From the NCBI GenBank assembly GCA_020425515.1, contig JAGQRI010000004.1, positions 1 through 40,860 of the forward strand: a stretch of DNA of 40,860 nt, in the 5' to 3' direction. Positions 15,521-24,212 of the stretch are shown here, in pieces (position 1 is the first letter of the stretch; the number at the start of each line of letters is the position of its first letter). The position numbers and the translations under genes are program-made. A model generated the notes under the pieces. That model saw only the letters and a program-made list of their open reading frames with translations, did no database searches and was not told the origin of the DNA. Source of the DNA: Planctomycetota bacterium (GTDB taxonomy: Bacteria; Planctomycetota; UBA8742; UBA2392).

Positions 15521-17350
15521 ATGCTTCGCCTGCTGATCATCGCCCTGCTGCTTTGCGCGGGACCGCTTTCCGCTACGACGTTCACCGTCACCAACGCCAA
15601 TGACTCAGGCGCAGGCTCGCTGCGTGACGCCATCGACCAGGCCGAGGCGGCGTCGGGCGCCGACGTGATTGACTTCAACATCGGCGCGGCGACGCCGATT
15701 GAGCTCAGCACGATGGACCTGACCAAAGGCTACGGCAAGACGGCCATCGTGATCGACAGCGAGATCGACATCGACGCGACCAGCTCGGCGTTTGCGGTCA
15801 CCATCACGCGCGCGGCCGCGGCGCCGGAGATGCGCCTGTTCGGCATCGGCCCGAACGCCATTGTGACCATGACCGGGCTGACACTCGACGGCGGCATCGC
15901 CCGCGGGGGCGACGGGGGTGCGGGCCCGAGCGCGCTTTTCATTGGCGGCGGCGGCGCGGGCATGGGCGGCGCGATCTACCTATACCAGGGCGAACTGACA
16001 CTCCAAAACTGCACGCTGAGCAATAACCAGGCAATCGGCGGCTCGGGCAACTCCGCATCCGGCCCTGCAACCGCGAACGGCGGCGGCGGTGGAGGGAGTT
16101 CCAGCTTCGACGGCGGCAACTTTACCGGAACTACGAGCAACTCCGGGGCCGGCGGCGGTGGGATCGGCGGCGACGCGCCGGACTCCGTAGGCGGGCCAGG
16201 CGGCGCCAACCAGAACGGCGCACAGGCCGCGGGCGGCACCAGCGGTACGCTCGGCGGAGGCGGCGGCGGAGGCACCACCACAGCCCACGGAACGGATGTG
16301 AGCGCCGGCGGGTTCGGCGGCGGCGGGGGCGGCGGCGATGCCACCCTGCAAACAATGGGTAAGGGCGGTTTTGGCGCCGGTGGCGGAGCCAATGGCAGTG
16401 GCCGAGGCGGCAACGGCGGATTCGGCGGAGGGGGCGGTGCCGGAGGAATTGCCGACTCCGTCAGCGCCTACGCAGGCGGCAACGGCCAGTCGTCCTACCC
16501 AAGAAAGGGTGGCGGCGGGGCAGGTATGGGAGGCGCGGTCTTCAACCACGCCGGGCTCCTCGCCATCGTGGACTGTACGTTCGACAGCAATACGGCCACG
16601 GGCGGCACGGGCGGCAACGCAGGTAGCGGATTGGGCGGTGCAATCTTCGCGCGCAGCGGTGCGACCTATGTGCAAGGAACGACTGCCTTTACCGGCAATT
16701 CGGCAACGACCAGCGGTGGCGACGGTTTTGTCGTCGCTGACGGCGTTACGACCGTCCTGGATCCCGGCGTGCACACCTTCGGCACCGCGGAGATCAATGG
16801 TGGCCAGATCGTCCTGCCGGGCACAACGATCCCTGCGCCAAACATCTCCGCGCCGGCTTCGGCAGCTCTCGACGCCGGTGGAACAGTGACCCTTTCCGCC
16901 GCGAATTCGAATGCCCTGACGATTGCGAGGGCGATGACGAGCCCGGATGTACTGTTAGTCGCGCTGCAATTGCCCGGCGGCACAATCCAGCTCGCTTCGC
17001 TCGTCGCGGTAAGCATCGTCGGCGGCGCTAATGGAACCGGCAGCATTGTTCTAATTGGCCTCGAAGCACAGTTGAACAACTCCCTGGAAGGCCTGACCCT
17101 GACCATGCCCGCCGGCCAGTCGGGTCAGCTCCAGGTGACCGCCACGGACCCGGGTCCCGCAGGCTTAGGTATCCCGGGAACTGCCGTCGAATCCATTAGC
17201 CTCCTTGCAGCTTCAGGCGGTGGCGGCGGCGGAGGCGACGACTCAAGCTGCAGCTCGGGCGAGACAGGCAGCGGGTTGCTGATCCTGCTGCTCGGCACGC
17301 TGGCGGCGTTCAGTCTGCCACGCATGTTGCGGTCCCGGTCGGGCGGTTAG
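15521..17350 (+). CDS. Glycine-rich beta-helix surface protein with Cys-type sorting tail
   Basis: The ATG at 15521 has GGAGG upstream and a signal peptide (MLRLLIIALLLCAGPLSA), giving 609 residues. The mature start TTFTVTNANDSGAGSLRDAI is a motif found on many secreted beta-helix proteins. From about 125 to 350 the chain is dominated by Gly-rich runs (GGGGAGMGGAIYLYQGELTL, GGNGGFGGGGGAGG), resembling PGRS-type domains, interrupted by beta-helix turns such as TLQNCTLSNNQAIGG and IVDCTFDSNTATGG. The tail reads GGGGDDSSCSSGETGSG (Cys577), then a hydrophobic helix and RMLRSRSGG. The protein is likely displayed at the cell surface. It is the first of four co-oriented relatives and the only one of them with CSSG in place of CSTG. 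Confidence 0.88.
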   Translation: MLRLLIIALLLCAGPLSATTFTVTNANDSGAGSLRDAIDQAEAASGADVIDFNIGAATPIELSTMDLTKGYGKTAIVIDSEIDIDATSSAFAVTITRAAAAPEMRLFGIGPNAIVTMTGLTLDGGIARGGDGGAGPSALFIGGGGAGMGGAIYLYQGELTLQNCTLSNNQAIGGSGNSASGPATANGGGGGGSSSFDGGNFTGTTSNSGAGGGGIGGDAPDSVGGPGGANQNGAQAAGGTSGTLGGGGGGGTTTAHGTDVSAGGFGGGGGGGDATLQTMGKGGFGAGGGANGSGRGGNGGFGGGGGAGGIADSVSAYAGGNGQSSYPRKGGGGAGMGGAVFNHAGLLAIVDCTFDSNTATGGTGGNAGSGLGGAIFARSGATYVQGTTAFTGNSATTSGGDGFVVADGVTTVLDPGVHTFGTAEINGGQIVLPGTTIPAPNISAPASAALDAGGTVTLSAANSNALTIARAMTSPDVLLVALQLPGGTIQLASLVAVSIVGGANGTGSIVLIGLEAQLNNSLEGLTLTMPAGQSGQLQVTATDPGPAGLGIPGTAVESISLLAASGGGGGGGDDSSCSSGETGSGLLILLLGTLAAFSLPRMLRSRSGG

Positions 17351-17456
17351 CAGCCACGTCAGGGCCTTGATCACGTTGTCGGCACCCGGCCGGGGCGGCT
17401 CTGCCGGGGCCGATCTCGGTGCTTGGTGTGCGCCTGCGGCGGGCGTGAGAACAGGG

Positions 17457-17485
17457 TTTCAGGGCAGTGTGACCTGGGTTATCCT
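17457..17485 (+). promoter_or_regulatory. Possible promoter of second beta-helix protein
   Basis: TTTCAG and TATCCT are separated by 17 bases, 24 bases before the ATG. The arrangement matches the one before the preceding gene. The -10 overlaps the left arm of the inverted repeat at 17481-17503. Confidence 0.35.
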
Positions 17486-17503
17486 CCCCCACACTTGGAG
17501 GAT
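17481..17503 (+). promoter_or_regulatory. Inverted repeat covering the ribosome-binding site
   Basis: ATCCTCC and GGAGGAT form a perfect 7-bp inverted repeat with a 9-base loop. The right arm contains the GGAGG site of the gene at 17510. If transcribed whole, it would hide the ribosome-binding site; if the promoter at 17457-17485 is used, the left arm is not transcribed. Confidence 0.45.
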
Positions 17504-17509
17504 CTCCGC

Positions 17510-19165
17510 ATGCTTCGACTGCTCGTACTTTGCGTGGTTCTTTTCGCGATGCCGCTTTGCGCGGCCACGTTTGATGTCACCAACCTGAATGACTCGGGCG
17601 CGGGCTCGCTGCGGCAGGCGATTCTCGACCACCAGTCGGCCGGCGGTACCAACACGATCGACTTCACCGTCAGCGGGACGGTGACACTGGCCTCGAATCT
17701 ACCGACCTTCAATACCGGCAGCCTCGCGGTCAACGGGCACTCAAGCGGGAGCACGATCGACGGGGCAGGTTCGTTCCGGGCTTTCGCTGCCGACAACGCC
17801 CTCGCTCTCACGCTCAATGGGCTGACGATTACCAACTGCTCCAACTTTTTCGGCCCGGGTGTGTATTTCCCCAGCAACGGCAGCCTGACCCTGACCCTGA
17901 ACGACTGCGTGTTTACCGGCAGCGCCTCACCGGCTGGGACCGCGACCGTGTTTGTCCAGCACGACGTCTCCGGCACCGCAACAGTGTCCATCAACCGCTG
18001 CACTTTCTCCGGCGGCACCCACGGTGCAATCATTCTCTCGACCACCGTGGGGAGCGCAGTGACGATTGCGGATACCACCATCAGCGGATACACGTCCACG
18101 CCTCTCGGCGGCGGAATGCAGATGTCAGGCGGCACGGGCAGCGCCACGCTGACTAACTGCACGATCAGTGGCAACTCGGCCACCAGGGGCGGCGGGATCT
18201 ATCTGGACTCAGGCACCAGCGCCACGCTGATCAACTGCACGGTGGCGGGCAACACGGCCAGCGGCTCCTCCGGCTACGGGGGCGGCGGAATCCTCCTTGA
18301 GGACAACACGGCGTCTCTGACTCTTCAGAACACCATCGTCGCAGGCAACACCGCGCCCAACGGGCCGGATATCCACTTGTTCGGCGGCGGCTCGGTGACC
18401 TCGAACGACGGCAACCTGATCGGCAACAACAGCGGCATGACCATGTCGGCCCAGACCAACGACCAGGTCGGCACCAGCGGCTCGCCGATCGACCCGATGC
18501 TGGACACGCTCGCCAACAACGGCGGGCCGACCCAGACCCGCGCGCTGCAAACCGGCAGCCCGGCCATCAACAACGGCGTCAGCGGAGGCCCGTCGCTGGA
18601 CCAGCGCGGCATCACCCGTGACGCAAACCCGGACATCGGCGCGTACGAGTACATCGGCACGCCCCAGCTTCAGGTGACCTACAACAGCACCACGCAAACC
18701 AGCGGCGCAAGCAACGCGCTGACGCCGGATGTCCAGGAAGGCACCGGCGTACCAGTAACGATCAATCTGGCCAATGTTGCGGCCGCTGGCGCGGGCGACC
18801 TGACCGTCACGCTACCGCTGACTGTCTCGGGCCTGACGAACTGCACGGCTAGCGTCACCACGCCCCCGTCTGCGACCATCGCGGCCGGCGCAAACTCCGA
18901 CCTGGTGTTGACGATCACGCCGTCGGGCGTGGGCGCTTACTCGGCAACGCTGACGGTCGTCAATTCGGACAGCGCGAACAGCCCGTTCGTGCTGACGTTC
19001 ACCGGCAACGCCACCATGGCCACTGGCGGCGGCAGCGGCGGCGGAGGCGACGACGACGAATCATGCAGCACCGGCGAAGGCAGCGGTTGCGCGTGGCTGG
19101 CGCTGCTCGGTGTGATTGCGATTATCGGCGTGCGCCTGCGGCGGCGGTTGGTCAAATTCAAATGA
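17510..19165 (+). CDS. Beta-helix surface protein, choice-of-anchor Q type, with Cys-type sorting tail
   Basis: 551 residues from an ATG at 17510. The signal peptide (MLRLLVLCVVLFAMPLCA) is followed by TFDVTNLNDSGAGSLRQAI. A right-handed beta-helix follows, with turns such as LTLNDCVFTGSAS, VSINRCTFSGGTHG, ATLTNCTISGNSATRGGGI and ATLINCTVAGNTASG. Residues about 290-390 form a choice-of-anchor Q domain, ending in GGPTQTRALQTGSPAINNG and DQRGITRDANPDIGAYEY. One HYDIN-like beta-sandwich comes next, ending NSPFVLTFTGNA, then GGGGDDDESCSTGEGSG (Cys519), a hydrophobic helix and RLRRRLVKFK. It is probably cell-surface displayed or anchored. The next gene has the same domain order. Confidence 0.9.
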   Translation: MLRLLVLCVVLFAMPLCAATFDVTNLNDSGAGSLRQAILDHQSAGGTNTIDFTVSGTVTLASNLPTFNTGSLAVNGHSSGSTIDGAGSFRAFAADNALALTLNGLTITNCSNFFGPGVYFPSNGSLTLTLNDCVFTGSASPAGTATVFVQHDVSGTATVSINRCTFSGGTHGAIILSTTVGSAVTIADTTISGYTSTPLGGGMQMSGGTGSATLTNCTISGNSATRGGGIYLDSGTSATLINCTVAGNTASGSSGYGGGGILLEDNTASLTLQNTIVAGNTAPNGPDIHLFGGGSVTSNDGNLIGNNSGMTMSAQTNDQVGTSGSPIDPMLDTLANNGGPTQTRALQTGSPAINNGVSGGPSLDQRGITRDANPDIGAYEYIGTPQLQVTYNSTTQTSGASNALTPDVQEGTGVPVTINLANVAAAGAGDLTVTLPLTVSGLTNCTASVTTPPSATIAAGANSDLVLTITPSGVGAYSATLTVVNSDSANSPFVLTFTGNATMATGGGSGGGGDDDESCSTGEGSGCAWLALLGVIAIIGVRLRRRLVKFK

Positions 19166-19191
19166 CCCATGTATCCGACGGTGACTCATGT

Positions 19192-19216
19192 ATCCTCCCG
19201 GCGATCCCGGGAGGAT
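19192..19216 (+). promoter_or_regulatory. Perfect inverted repeat covering the ribosome-binding site
   Basis: ATCCTCCCGG and CCGGGAGGAT form a perfect 10-bp inverted repeat with a 5-base loop. The right arm contains the GGGAGG ribosome-binding site five to ten bases before the ATG at 19221. It is the counterpart of the element before the previous gene. Confidence 0.55.
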
Positions 19217-19220
19217 TTGC

Positions 19221-20849
19221 ATGTTTCGACTGCTGCTCTGCGCGCTGCTGTGTGCGGCTCCGCTTTCCGCTGCGACGATCACCGTAGGCAACACCAATGA
19301 CGCCGGTACGGGCAGTCTCCGCCAGGCGGTCATCAATGCCGTAGGCGGCGACACGATCCTGTTCGACTCGTCGCTGGCCGGCTCGACAATCACGCTGACT
19401 TCCGGCGTCATCGCCGTGGGTACCAAGGCCCTGACGATCACCGGGCTCACGGACGCCGGCGGCAAGCCCGACCTGACCATCAGCGGCAACAACGCCTCCA
19501 GGATCTTCAGCACGTCGGCGACATTCGCGCTGTACGATCTGCGGCTGATTGACGGCAGCAGCTCGAACGGCGCTGCCATCGCGGGCGGCCCGCTGATCTG
19601 CGGCAATTGCGTCTTCGAGGGCAACCAGGCGAGCGGAAGCGGCGGGGCGATCCTCGGCCCGGTCAGCGCGTTGCACGATTGCGCGTTCATCGCCAACACG
19701 GGAAGCATCGGCGGCGCGATCGAGTCAACCTCAATCAGCCTGATCGAACGCTGCACCTTCAGCGGGAACTCGGCGGGCTCCGGCGGCGCGATCTACTGGA
19801 GCAACACCTCCGGCGTCCTGACCGGGCAGGTCATCAACTGCACGTTTTCCGGAAACCAGTCGACGGACTCGTCAAGCGGCGGCGGCGGCGCGATCTTCAT
19901 TGACACGGCCAACGCAAGCGTCGTCCTGACCGCGATTCACTGCACCTTCGACGGAAACTCCGCCGCCAACGCGACAGGCGGCCAGTGCGCGAGACTGGTG
20001 GCGGTTTACATCAGCGGGGCGACCACGGCCGCACTCAATACCGAGAGCTGTATCTACGCGGACTCCTCGGCCAACAGCATGTTCTCGACTTTCATGACCG
20101 CGGGCGGCTCAAGCGTGTTCAGCTCGTTCGGCTTCAACGTGTGCAGCGACTCGCCGGGCTTCATGAATGCTTCATCCGACGTAACTGGCACGAACCCCAT
20201 GCTGTCGGCGCTCGCGGACAACGGCGGGCTTACCCAGACGCTCGCGATCGGCGCCTCAAGCCCCGCGCTCAACGCGGGCAACCCGGTCGGAACCACGACG
20301 ACCGACCAGCGCGGCATCGTCCGCTCACAACCCGATGCCGGCGCGTTCGAGTTGCGCGAGACCACCATCAGCGTGACGTACAACGGCGCCGCGGCGCCCA
20401 ACGGCGCAGCCGTCTCGCCCGCCGGACCGGCCACTCCCGGCACCGCCGGCAGCGAGACCTTCAGCATCGGCAACGACGCGGCGGCCGTCTCGAACCTCGA
20501 CCTGAGCCTGCCCGTTACCATCACGCCGATCAGCAACTGCACGGCCGCCCTGGGCACGGCGCCCGCGGCAAGCATCATGCCCGGAAACGCGTCAGACCTG
20601 GTCGTGGACGTGACGCCGACGGCCGAGGGGTACTACTCATTCAGCATCACGATTGTCAGCAACGACCCCAACGCCAGCCCGTACACGATCTATCTGACCG
20701 GCTACGCCTACATTCCCTCGTCCTCTTCCAGCAGCGGAGGCGGCGGTGACGACGACTCCAACTGCTCGACGGGCGGCGGGCAGTCGTGGCTCTGGCTTGC
20801 CCTGCTGGCGCTGGCCGGCCTGGCTGTACTCAGGCCGCGCCGCGGGTAG
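19221..20849 (+). CDS. Beta-helix surface protein, choice-of-anchor Q type, with Cys-type sorting tail
   Basis: 542 residues from an ATG at 19221 with GGGAGG upstream. The signal peptide (MFRLLLCALLCAAPLSA) is followed by TITVGNTNDAGTGSLRQAV. Beta-helix turns include SLIERCTFSGNSAGSGGAI, QVINCTFSGNQSTDSSSGG and LTAIHCTFDGNSAAN. A choice-of-anchor Q segment (NGGLTQTLAIGASSPALNAG, then DQRGIVRSQPDAGAFEL) and a HYDIN-like domain ending NASPYTIYLTGYAY follow. The tail is a Ser run, then GGGGDDDSNCSTGGGQSW (Cys515), a hydrophobic helix and RPRRG. The domain order matches the preceding gene, indicating duplication and divergence. Its last 20 bases overlap the end of the convergent small gene. Confidence 0.9.
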   Translation: MFRLLLCALLCAAPLSAATITVGNTNDAGTGSLRQAVINAVGGDTILFDSSLAGSTITLTSGVIAVGTKALTITGLTDAGGKPDLTISGNNASRIFSTSATFALYDLRLIDGSSSNGAAIAGGPLICGNCVFEGNQASGSGGAILGPVSALHDCAFIANTGSIGGAIESTSISLIERCTFSGNSAGSGGAIYWSNTSGVLTGQVINCTFSGNQSTDSSSGGGGAIFIDTANASVVLTAIHCTFDGNSAANATGGQCARLVAVYISGATTAALNTESCIYADSSANSMFSTFMTAGGSSVFSSFGFNVCSDSPGFMNASSDVTGTNPMLSALADNGGLTQTLAIGASSPALNAGNPVGTTTTDQRGIVRSQPDAGAFELRETTISVTYNGAAAPNGAAVSPAGPATPGTAGSETFSIGNDAAAVSNLDLSLPVTITPISNCTAALGTAPAASIMPGNASDLVVDVTPTAEGYYSFSITIVSNDPNASPYTIYLTGYAYIPSSSSSSGGGGDDDSNCSTGGGQSWLWLALLALAGLAVLRPRRG

Positions 20850-21354
20850 CGCCTTCGGGCTGCTCCTTTGCCCGCGGGGCGCTGGGTACCTTGAAGGCGG
20901 TGGGGCGCGGGATCTCTGTCTGCGGCTCGCTTTCATCCTGCGCGCGTGTGATCTCGCCGATGCTCATGAAGTACTGGATCATCTCGACGGCCTCATTCCA
21001 GGCTTTCTCGCGCAGCTCCTGGATCTGTTTGGTCAGGACGTCCATTTCGCGCCCGATACGGATCTTCTCCGAGGGCTTCACGCGCCAGCGGAACTTGTCC
21101 GGGTCCGGGTGTTTTAAACTGCGCTCGATGTCCTGTTCCAGCACGTCCAGCAGCTTTTCATCCTGCTGCAGGCGGCGCTCGAGGCTCTTCCCGCCCCAGT
21201 CTTCAAAGAACTTCTGCGCGGCCTGATTTGCCGTTTCGCGCAGCTCATCCGAGCTGAGATCCTGCACGGCGTCGCCCGCCTGCGCGGTCACTGACGGCTT
21301 GTCCTGTTTCTGCTGCTCCGGCTTGCGGTAGCGAACGTTGGGTCGGCGTTTCAT
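20830..21354 (-). CDS. Coiled-coil-like charged protein, function unknown
   Basis: This 174-residue protein starts at an ATG with AGGAG eight bases upstream. It is rich in Lys, Glu, Gln and Arg, and the middle is helical, probably coiled coil (ERRLQQDEKLLDVLEQDIER, later REMDVLTKQIQELREKAW). The first 30 and last 40 residues look disordered. There is no signal peptide, so it is likely cytoplasmic. I do not recognise a family. It is the only minus-strand gene inside the row of four surface-protein genes and overlaps the stop of the upstream one by 20 bases, so the two transcripts would be antisense at their 3' ends. Confidence 0.75.
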   Translation of the reverse strand: MKRRPNVRYRKPEQQKQDKPSVTAQAGDAVQDLSSDELRETANQAAQKFFEDWGGKSLERRLQQDEKLLDVLEQDIERSLKHPDPDKFRWRVKPSEKIRIGREMDVLTKQIQELREKAWNEAVEMIQYFMSIGEITRAQDESEPQTEIPRPTAFKVPSAPRAKEQPEGATRGAA

Positions 21355-21435
21355 TGCCTGCTCCTTTCGAAACGGGGGACCATTCCCCCTCTACCCTCCG
21401 TGCGCGATGGACAAACTTGCGGCGCCCCTGGGCAC

Positions 21436-21488
21436 GCCCGTCGGGCTGAAAGCCTTTGACGAGGCCGTTTCCCGACCGGGCATTTTTT
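21436..21488 (+). terminator. Strong hairpin with T6 tract upstream of surface protein gene
   Basis: GCCCGTCGGG (21436-21445) pairs with CCCGACCGGGC (21471-21481) through ten base pairs with one bulged base. The 25-base loop can itself form a short GCC/GGC stem. ATTTTTTG follows directly. This has all the parts of an intrinsic terminator in the plus direction, yet the gene before it on that strand ended 590 bases earlier and the next starts 91 bases later. It may be an attenuator in the leader of the next gene or the end of a small RNA. Confidence 0.5.
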
Positions 21489-21578
21489 GAGAGCCACACC
21501 CCCAGCCCCCGGCAGTTGAGACTTCTACGGTGCGCCCGGGCTTCCTAGACTCTTCGACAACTCTGTCGGGGAATCGCC

Positions 21579-24140
21579 ATGGCTCGCAAGCACACACCGA
21601 GTTTCTACCGCAACGTCAACCTGCAGCGGGCGCTGCTGTTTTCACTACCGTTCGGCTTGGCGGCACTGGGCGCGTCGAAACTGCAGGCGACCGACTACAA
21701 CCCCACGGACCTGACTTCGCTGCGTGCGGCCATCAGCGCGGCGAACATGAGCGGCACCAACGACCGCGTCTTCCTGCCGGCCGGCACGATCACGATTGAC
21801 GCCGGGCGCCTCGACGATTCCAACGCGACGGGCGACCTGGACGTCACCAAGTTCAGCGGCAACCTGGAGATCATCGGTCAGGGCCAGGGCACCAGCATCC
21901 TCGACGGCGGCGGCTTCGACCGCGTGCTCCACATCAACTCGGCAATCGGCGTCACGGTCACGATCAGTGACGTAACCATCCAGAACGGCAACGCCAACGA
22001 CGAAGGCGGCATATCCGGCGACGCCCACGGCGGAGGCATCCTGCTGGAAGGCGGCGCGAACCTGACACTCAACAACGTCACGCTCAGCGGCAACGCGGCC
22101 GTCGGCGCGGCCGGCGCAACCGGCACTAGTCCTCCGACAACCGCCACCGGCACCGCTGCGAACGGCGGGGCGGGTGGCAATGGCAGGGCGGCACGTGGCG
22201 GCGGTCTCTACGCCGGCAGCGGCACCGTGACCATCGACGCCTGCACCTTCAGCGGCAACAGCGCCACGGGTGGCAACGGCGGTGATGGCGGAATTCCCTA
22301 CTCCGGCGGTAACGGCGGGAACGGCGGCGATGGAGGCCAGGCATCCGGCGGGGCGGGCTACATCGGCCTCGCGGCCATGAGTTCCATAACCAACTCCACG
22401 TTCAGCACCAACAGTGTCACCTCGGGCAACGGCGGAAACGGCAACAACGGAGCGAGCCTGGGGACAGGGACGCGCAACGCCGGGCTTGCGGGAACCGCAG
22501 GGACGGCCAGAGGGGCAGGCATCGACTCGCTGGCTACGGCCACGACGATTGCAGACACAACCTTCAGCGGCCACTCGGCAACCGGTGGAGTTGGCGGGGG
22601 CGGCGGCAAGGGTGGTGGTAACGGCCTTCACGTCGGTGCCGATGGGGGCGCTGGTGGCGGTGTCAGCGGAGGCGTACTCCGCCTCGCGGGCGGCTCACTA
22701 ACCAACGTTGACGTCACCAACTCTACGGCACAGGCAGGCGCTGGGGGAGCTGGCGGAATAGGAGGATACGGCGGGACTGCGCCCGTCCCCGCCGCTGCCG
22801 GAGGCACGGGGGGCGCAGGAGGAAGCGTTCAGGGCGGCGCGATTATGCTGTCAGCCAACACACTGACGCTTACCGGCGTCACCGTTACTGGCACTACGGC
22901 AACTGGCGGCGCCGCCGGAACCGGCGGGAAGGGCGGTACCGGCAGCAGCAACGGAGGTAACGGCGGCAGTGGCGGCGGCGTGTTCGGCGGACATTTTGCC
23001 AAACCCGGAACAAGCGACGCCACGCTGCTTGAGTGCACATTGTCCGGAGGCATATTCCAGGGCGGCGTCGGGGGCCCCGGCGGTATGGCCGGCGGCTCCT
23101 CCAACAACCCAGGTCTCCCGGGTGCAGGAGGCAACGGCGGTGCGGTTGAGGGCGGCGGAGTCTATGCGGGCTCCGGAAGCCTCACCATTACTCGCAGTAC
23201 AATCTCCGGCAACTCGCTGACGGGCGGCGACGGCGGGCTCGGCGCCGACGGCGTCGGCGGCACCGGGTTGAATGGAAGCGGCGCTAACGGCGGAAACGGC
23301 GGCGACCTGCTTGGCGGCGGCGTCGTGAGCGGCAGCGCCACTCTGGACATCGTCAACTCAACCATTTCAGGCAACTCCCTCACCGGCGGCAACGGTGGAG
23401 ACGGTGGAGACGGCGGCGGCGGCGCCATGGTTGGAGGCAGCGGCGGTGACGGCGGCGGCGCGTCTTTCGCGCAGGGCGCAGGCATCGCCGTCAACGCTGG
23501 CACGGTCACGATCAGCAACTCGACCATCGCAAACAACGCCGCAACGGCCGCCGGCACTCCCGGCGCCGGTGGCTCGGGAGGCTTCGGAGTCAGTGCTACG
23601 GGCGCCCCCGGCTCAGCCGGCTATTCGCCCATGGGCGAGGGCGGCGGGGTGTTCCAGTCCGGCGGCACGCTGACACTGCAGAGCACGCTGATCGCCGACA
23701 ACTCGGCCACCACCCAGGACCCGGACGCATCCGGCAGCATGAACGCCGACTACTGCCTGATCGAGGCGCCGGGCACGGCCACCATCACCGGCAGCAACAA
23801 CGTAAACGGCGACCCGGGACTGAGCCCTTTGGCCGACAACGGCGGGGCAACGTTTACGCACGCCATCGGCAACAGCAGCATCGCGCGCAACGTCGGCAAC
23901 AACCCGCTGTCACTCAGCACCGACCAGCGCGGGCTGACCCGTGACGACGGCAACGGCGTGGACATCGGCGCGTTCGAGTTCGGGGCAACCGCGCCTTCCG
24001 GAAGCGGCGGAGGTGGCGGCGGCGGCGACGACAGCAACTGCAGCACCGGCACGAGCCACGGCCCCGCGTGGATGCTGCTGGCGGGGCTGATGGCGATGCT
24101 GGGTCTCGCGCTGCGAGCGGCAGGCTTACGACGCGGATGA
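21579..24140 (+). CDS. Large Gly-rich beta-helix surface protein with Cys-type sorting tail
   Basis: 853 residues from an ATG at 21579. The N-terminus is an unusually long signal region (MARKHTPSFYRNVNLQRALL, then FSLPFGLAALGASKLQA). The mature start DYNPTDLTSLRAAISAAN is a diverged form of the GSLRxAI motif. Beta-helix turns (TIDACTFSGNSATGGNGG, ITNSTFSTNSVTSGNGG, ITRSTISGNSLTGGDGG, IVNSTISGNSLTGGNGG) alternate with long GGxGGxGG runs, a PGRS-like pattern over about 600 residues. A choice-of-anchor Q end (NGGATFTHAIGNSSIARNVG, then DQRGLTRDDGNGVDIGAFEF) leads to GGGGDDSNCSTGTSHGP (Cys821), a hydrophobic helix and AGLRRG. Unlike its neighbours it lacks the HYDIN-like domain before the linker. 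It is likely cell-surface displayed. Confidence 0.9.
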   Translation: MARKHTPSFYRNVNLQRALLFSLPFGLAALGASKLQATDYNPTDLTSLRAAISAANMSGTNDRVFLPAGTITIDAGRLDDSNATGDLDVTKFSGNLEIIGQGQGTSILDGGGFDRVLHINSAIGVTVTISDVTIQNGNANDEGGISGDAHGGGILLEGGANLTLNNVTLSGNAAVGAAGATGTSPPTTATGTAANGGAGGNGRAARGGGLYAGSGTVTIDACTFSGNSATGGNGGDGGIPYSGGNGGNGGDGGQASGGAGYIGLAAMSSITNSTFSTNSVTSGNGGNGNNGASLGTGTRNAGLAGTAGTARGAGIDSLATATTIADTTFSGHSATGGVGGGGGKGGGNGLHVGADGGAGGGVSGGVLRLAGGSLTNVDVTNSTAQAGAGGAGGIGGYGGTAPVPAAAGGTGGAGGSVQGGAIMLSANTLTLTGVTVTGTTATGGAAGTGGKGGTGSSNGGNGGSGGGVFGGHFAKPGTSDATLLECTLSGGIFQGGVGGPGGMAGGSSNNPGLPGAGGNGGAVEGGGVYAGSGSLTITRSTISGNSLTGGDGGLGADGVGGTGLNGSGANGGNGGDLLGGGVVSGSATLDIVNSTISGNSLTGGNGGDGGDGGGGAMVGGSGGDGGGASFAQGAGIAVNAGTVTISNSTIANNAATAAGTPGAGGSGGFGVSATGAPGSAGYSPMGEGGGVFQSGGTLTLQSTLIADNSATTQDPDASGSMNADYCLIEAPGTATITGSNNVNGDPGLSPLADNGGATFTHAIGNSSIARNVGNNPLSLSTDQRGLTRDDGNGVDIGAFEFGATAPSGSGGGGGGGDDSNCSTGTSHGPAWMLLAGLMAMLGLALRAAGLRRG

Positions 24141-24149
24141 CCACGTCAG

Positions 24150-24169
24150 CCCGGCACGCAAGTGCCGGG
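24150..24169. terminator. Hairpin after large surface protein gene
   Basis: CCCGGCAC and GTGCCGGG form a perfect 8-bp stem with a GCAA tetraloop, ten bases after the stop of the large surface protein gene. There is no T-run, so it may be a transcript-end stabiliser or a REP-type palindrome. Confidence 0.45.
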
Positions 24170-24212
24170 TGTGCGGATCGAAACTTGCCATTGGGTTCGC
24201 TGGAGCAGACCG

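Noticed and set aside
21407-21490. 27-codon ORF in the leader of the large surface protein
   Set aside because: No ribosome-binding site is clear and the frame overlaps a terminator-like stem; it is kept only as part of a finding, not as a gene.
21579-24140. Repetitive DNA considered as a CRISPR array or satellite
   Set aside because: The repeats are in-frame Gly codons of irregular length inside one signal-peptide protein, with no constant repeat and spacer sizes.
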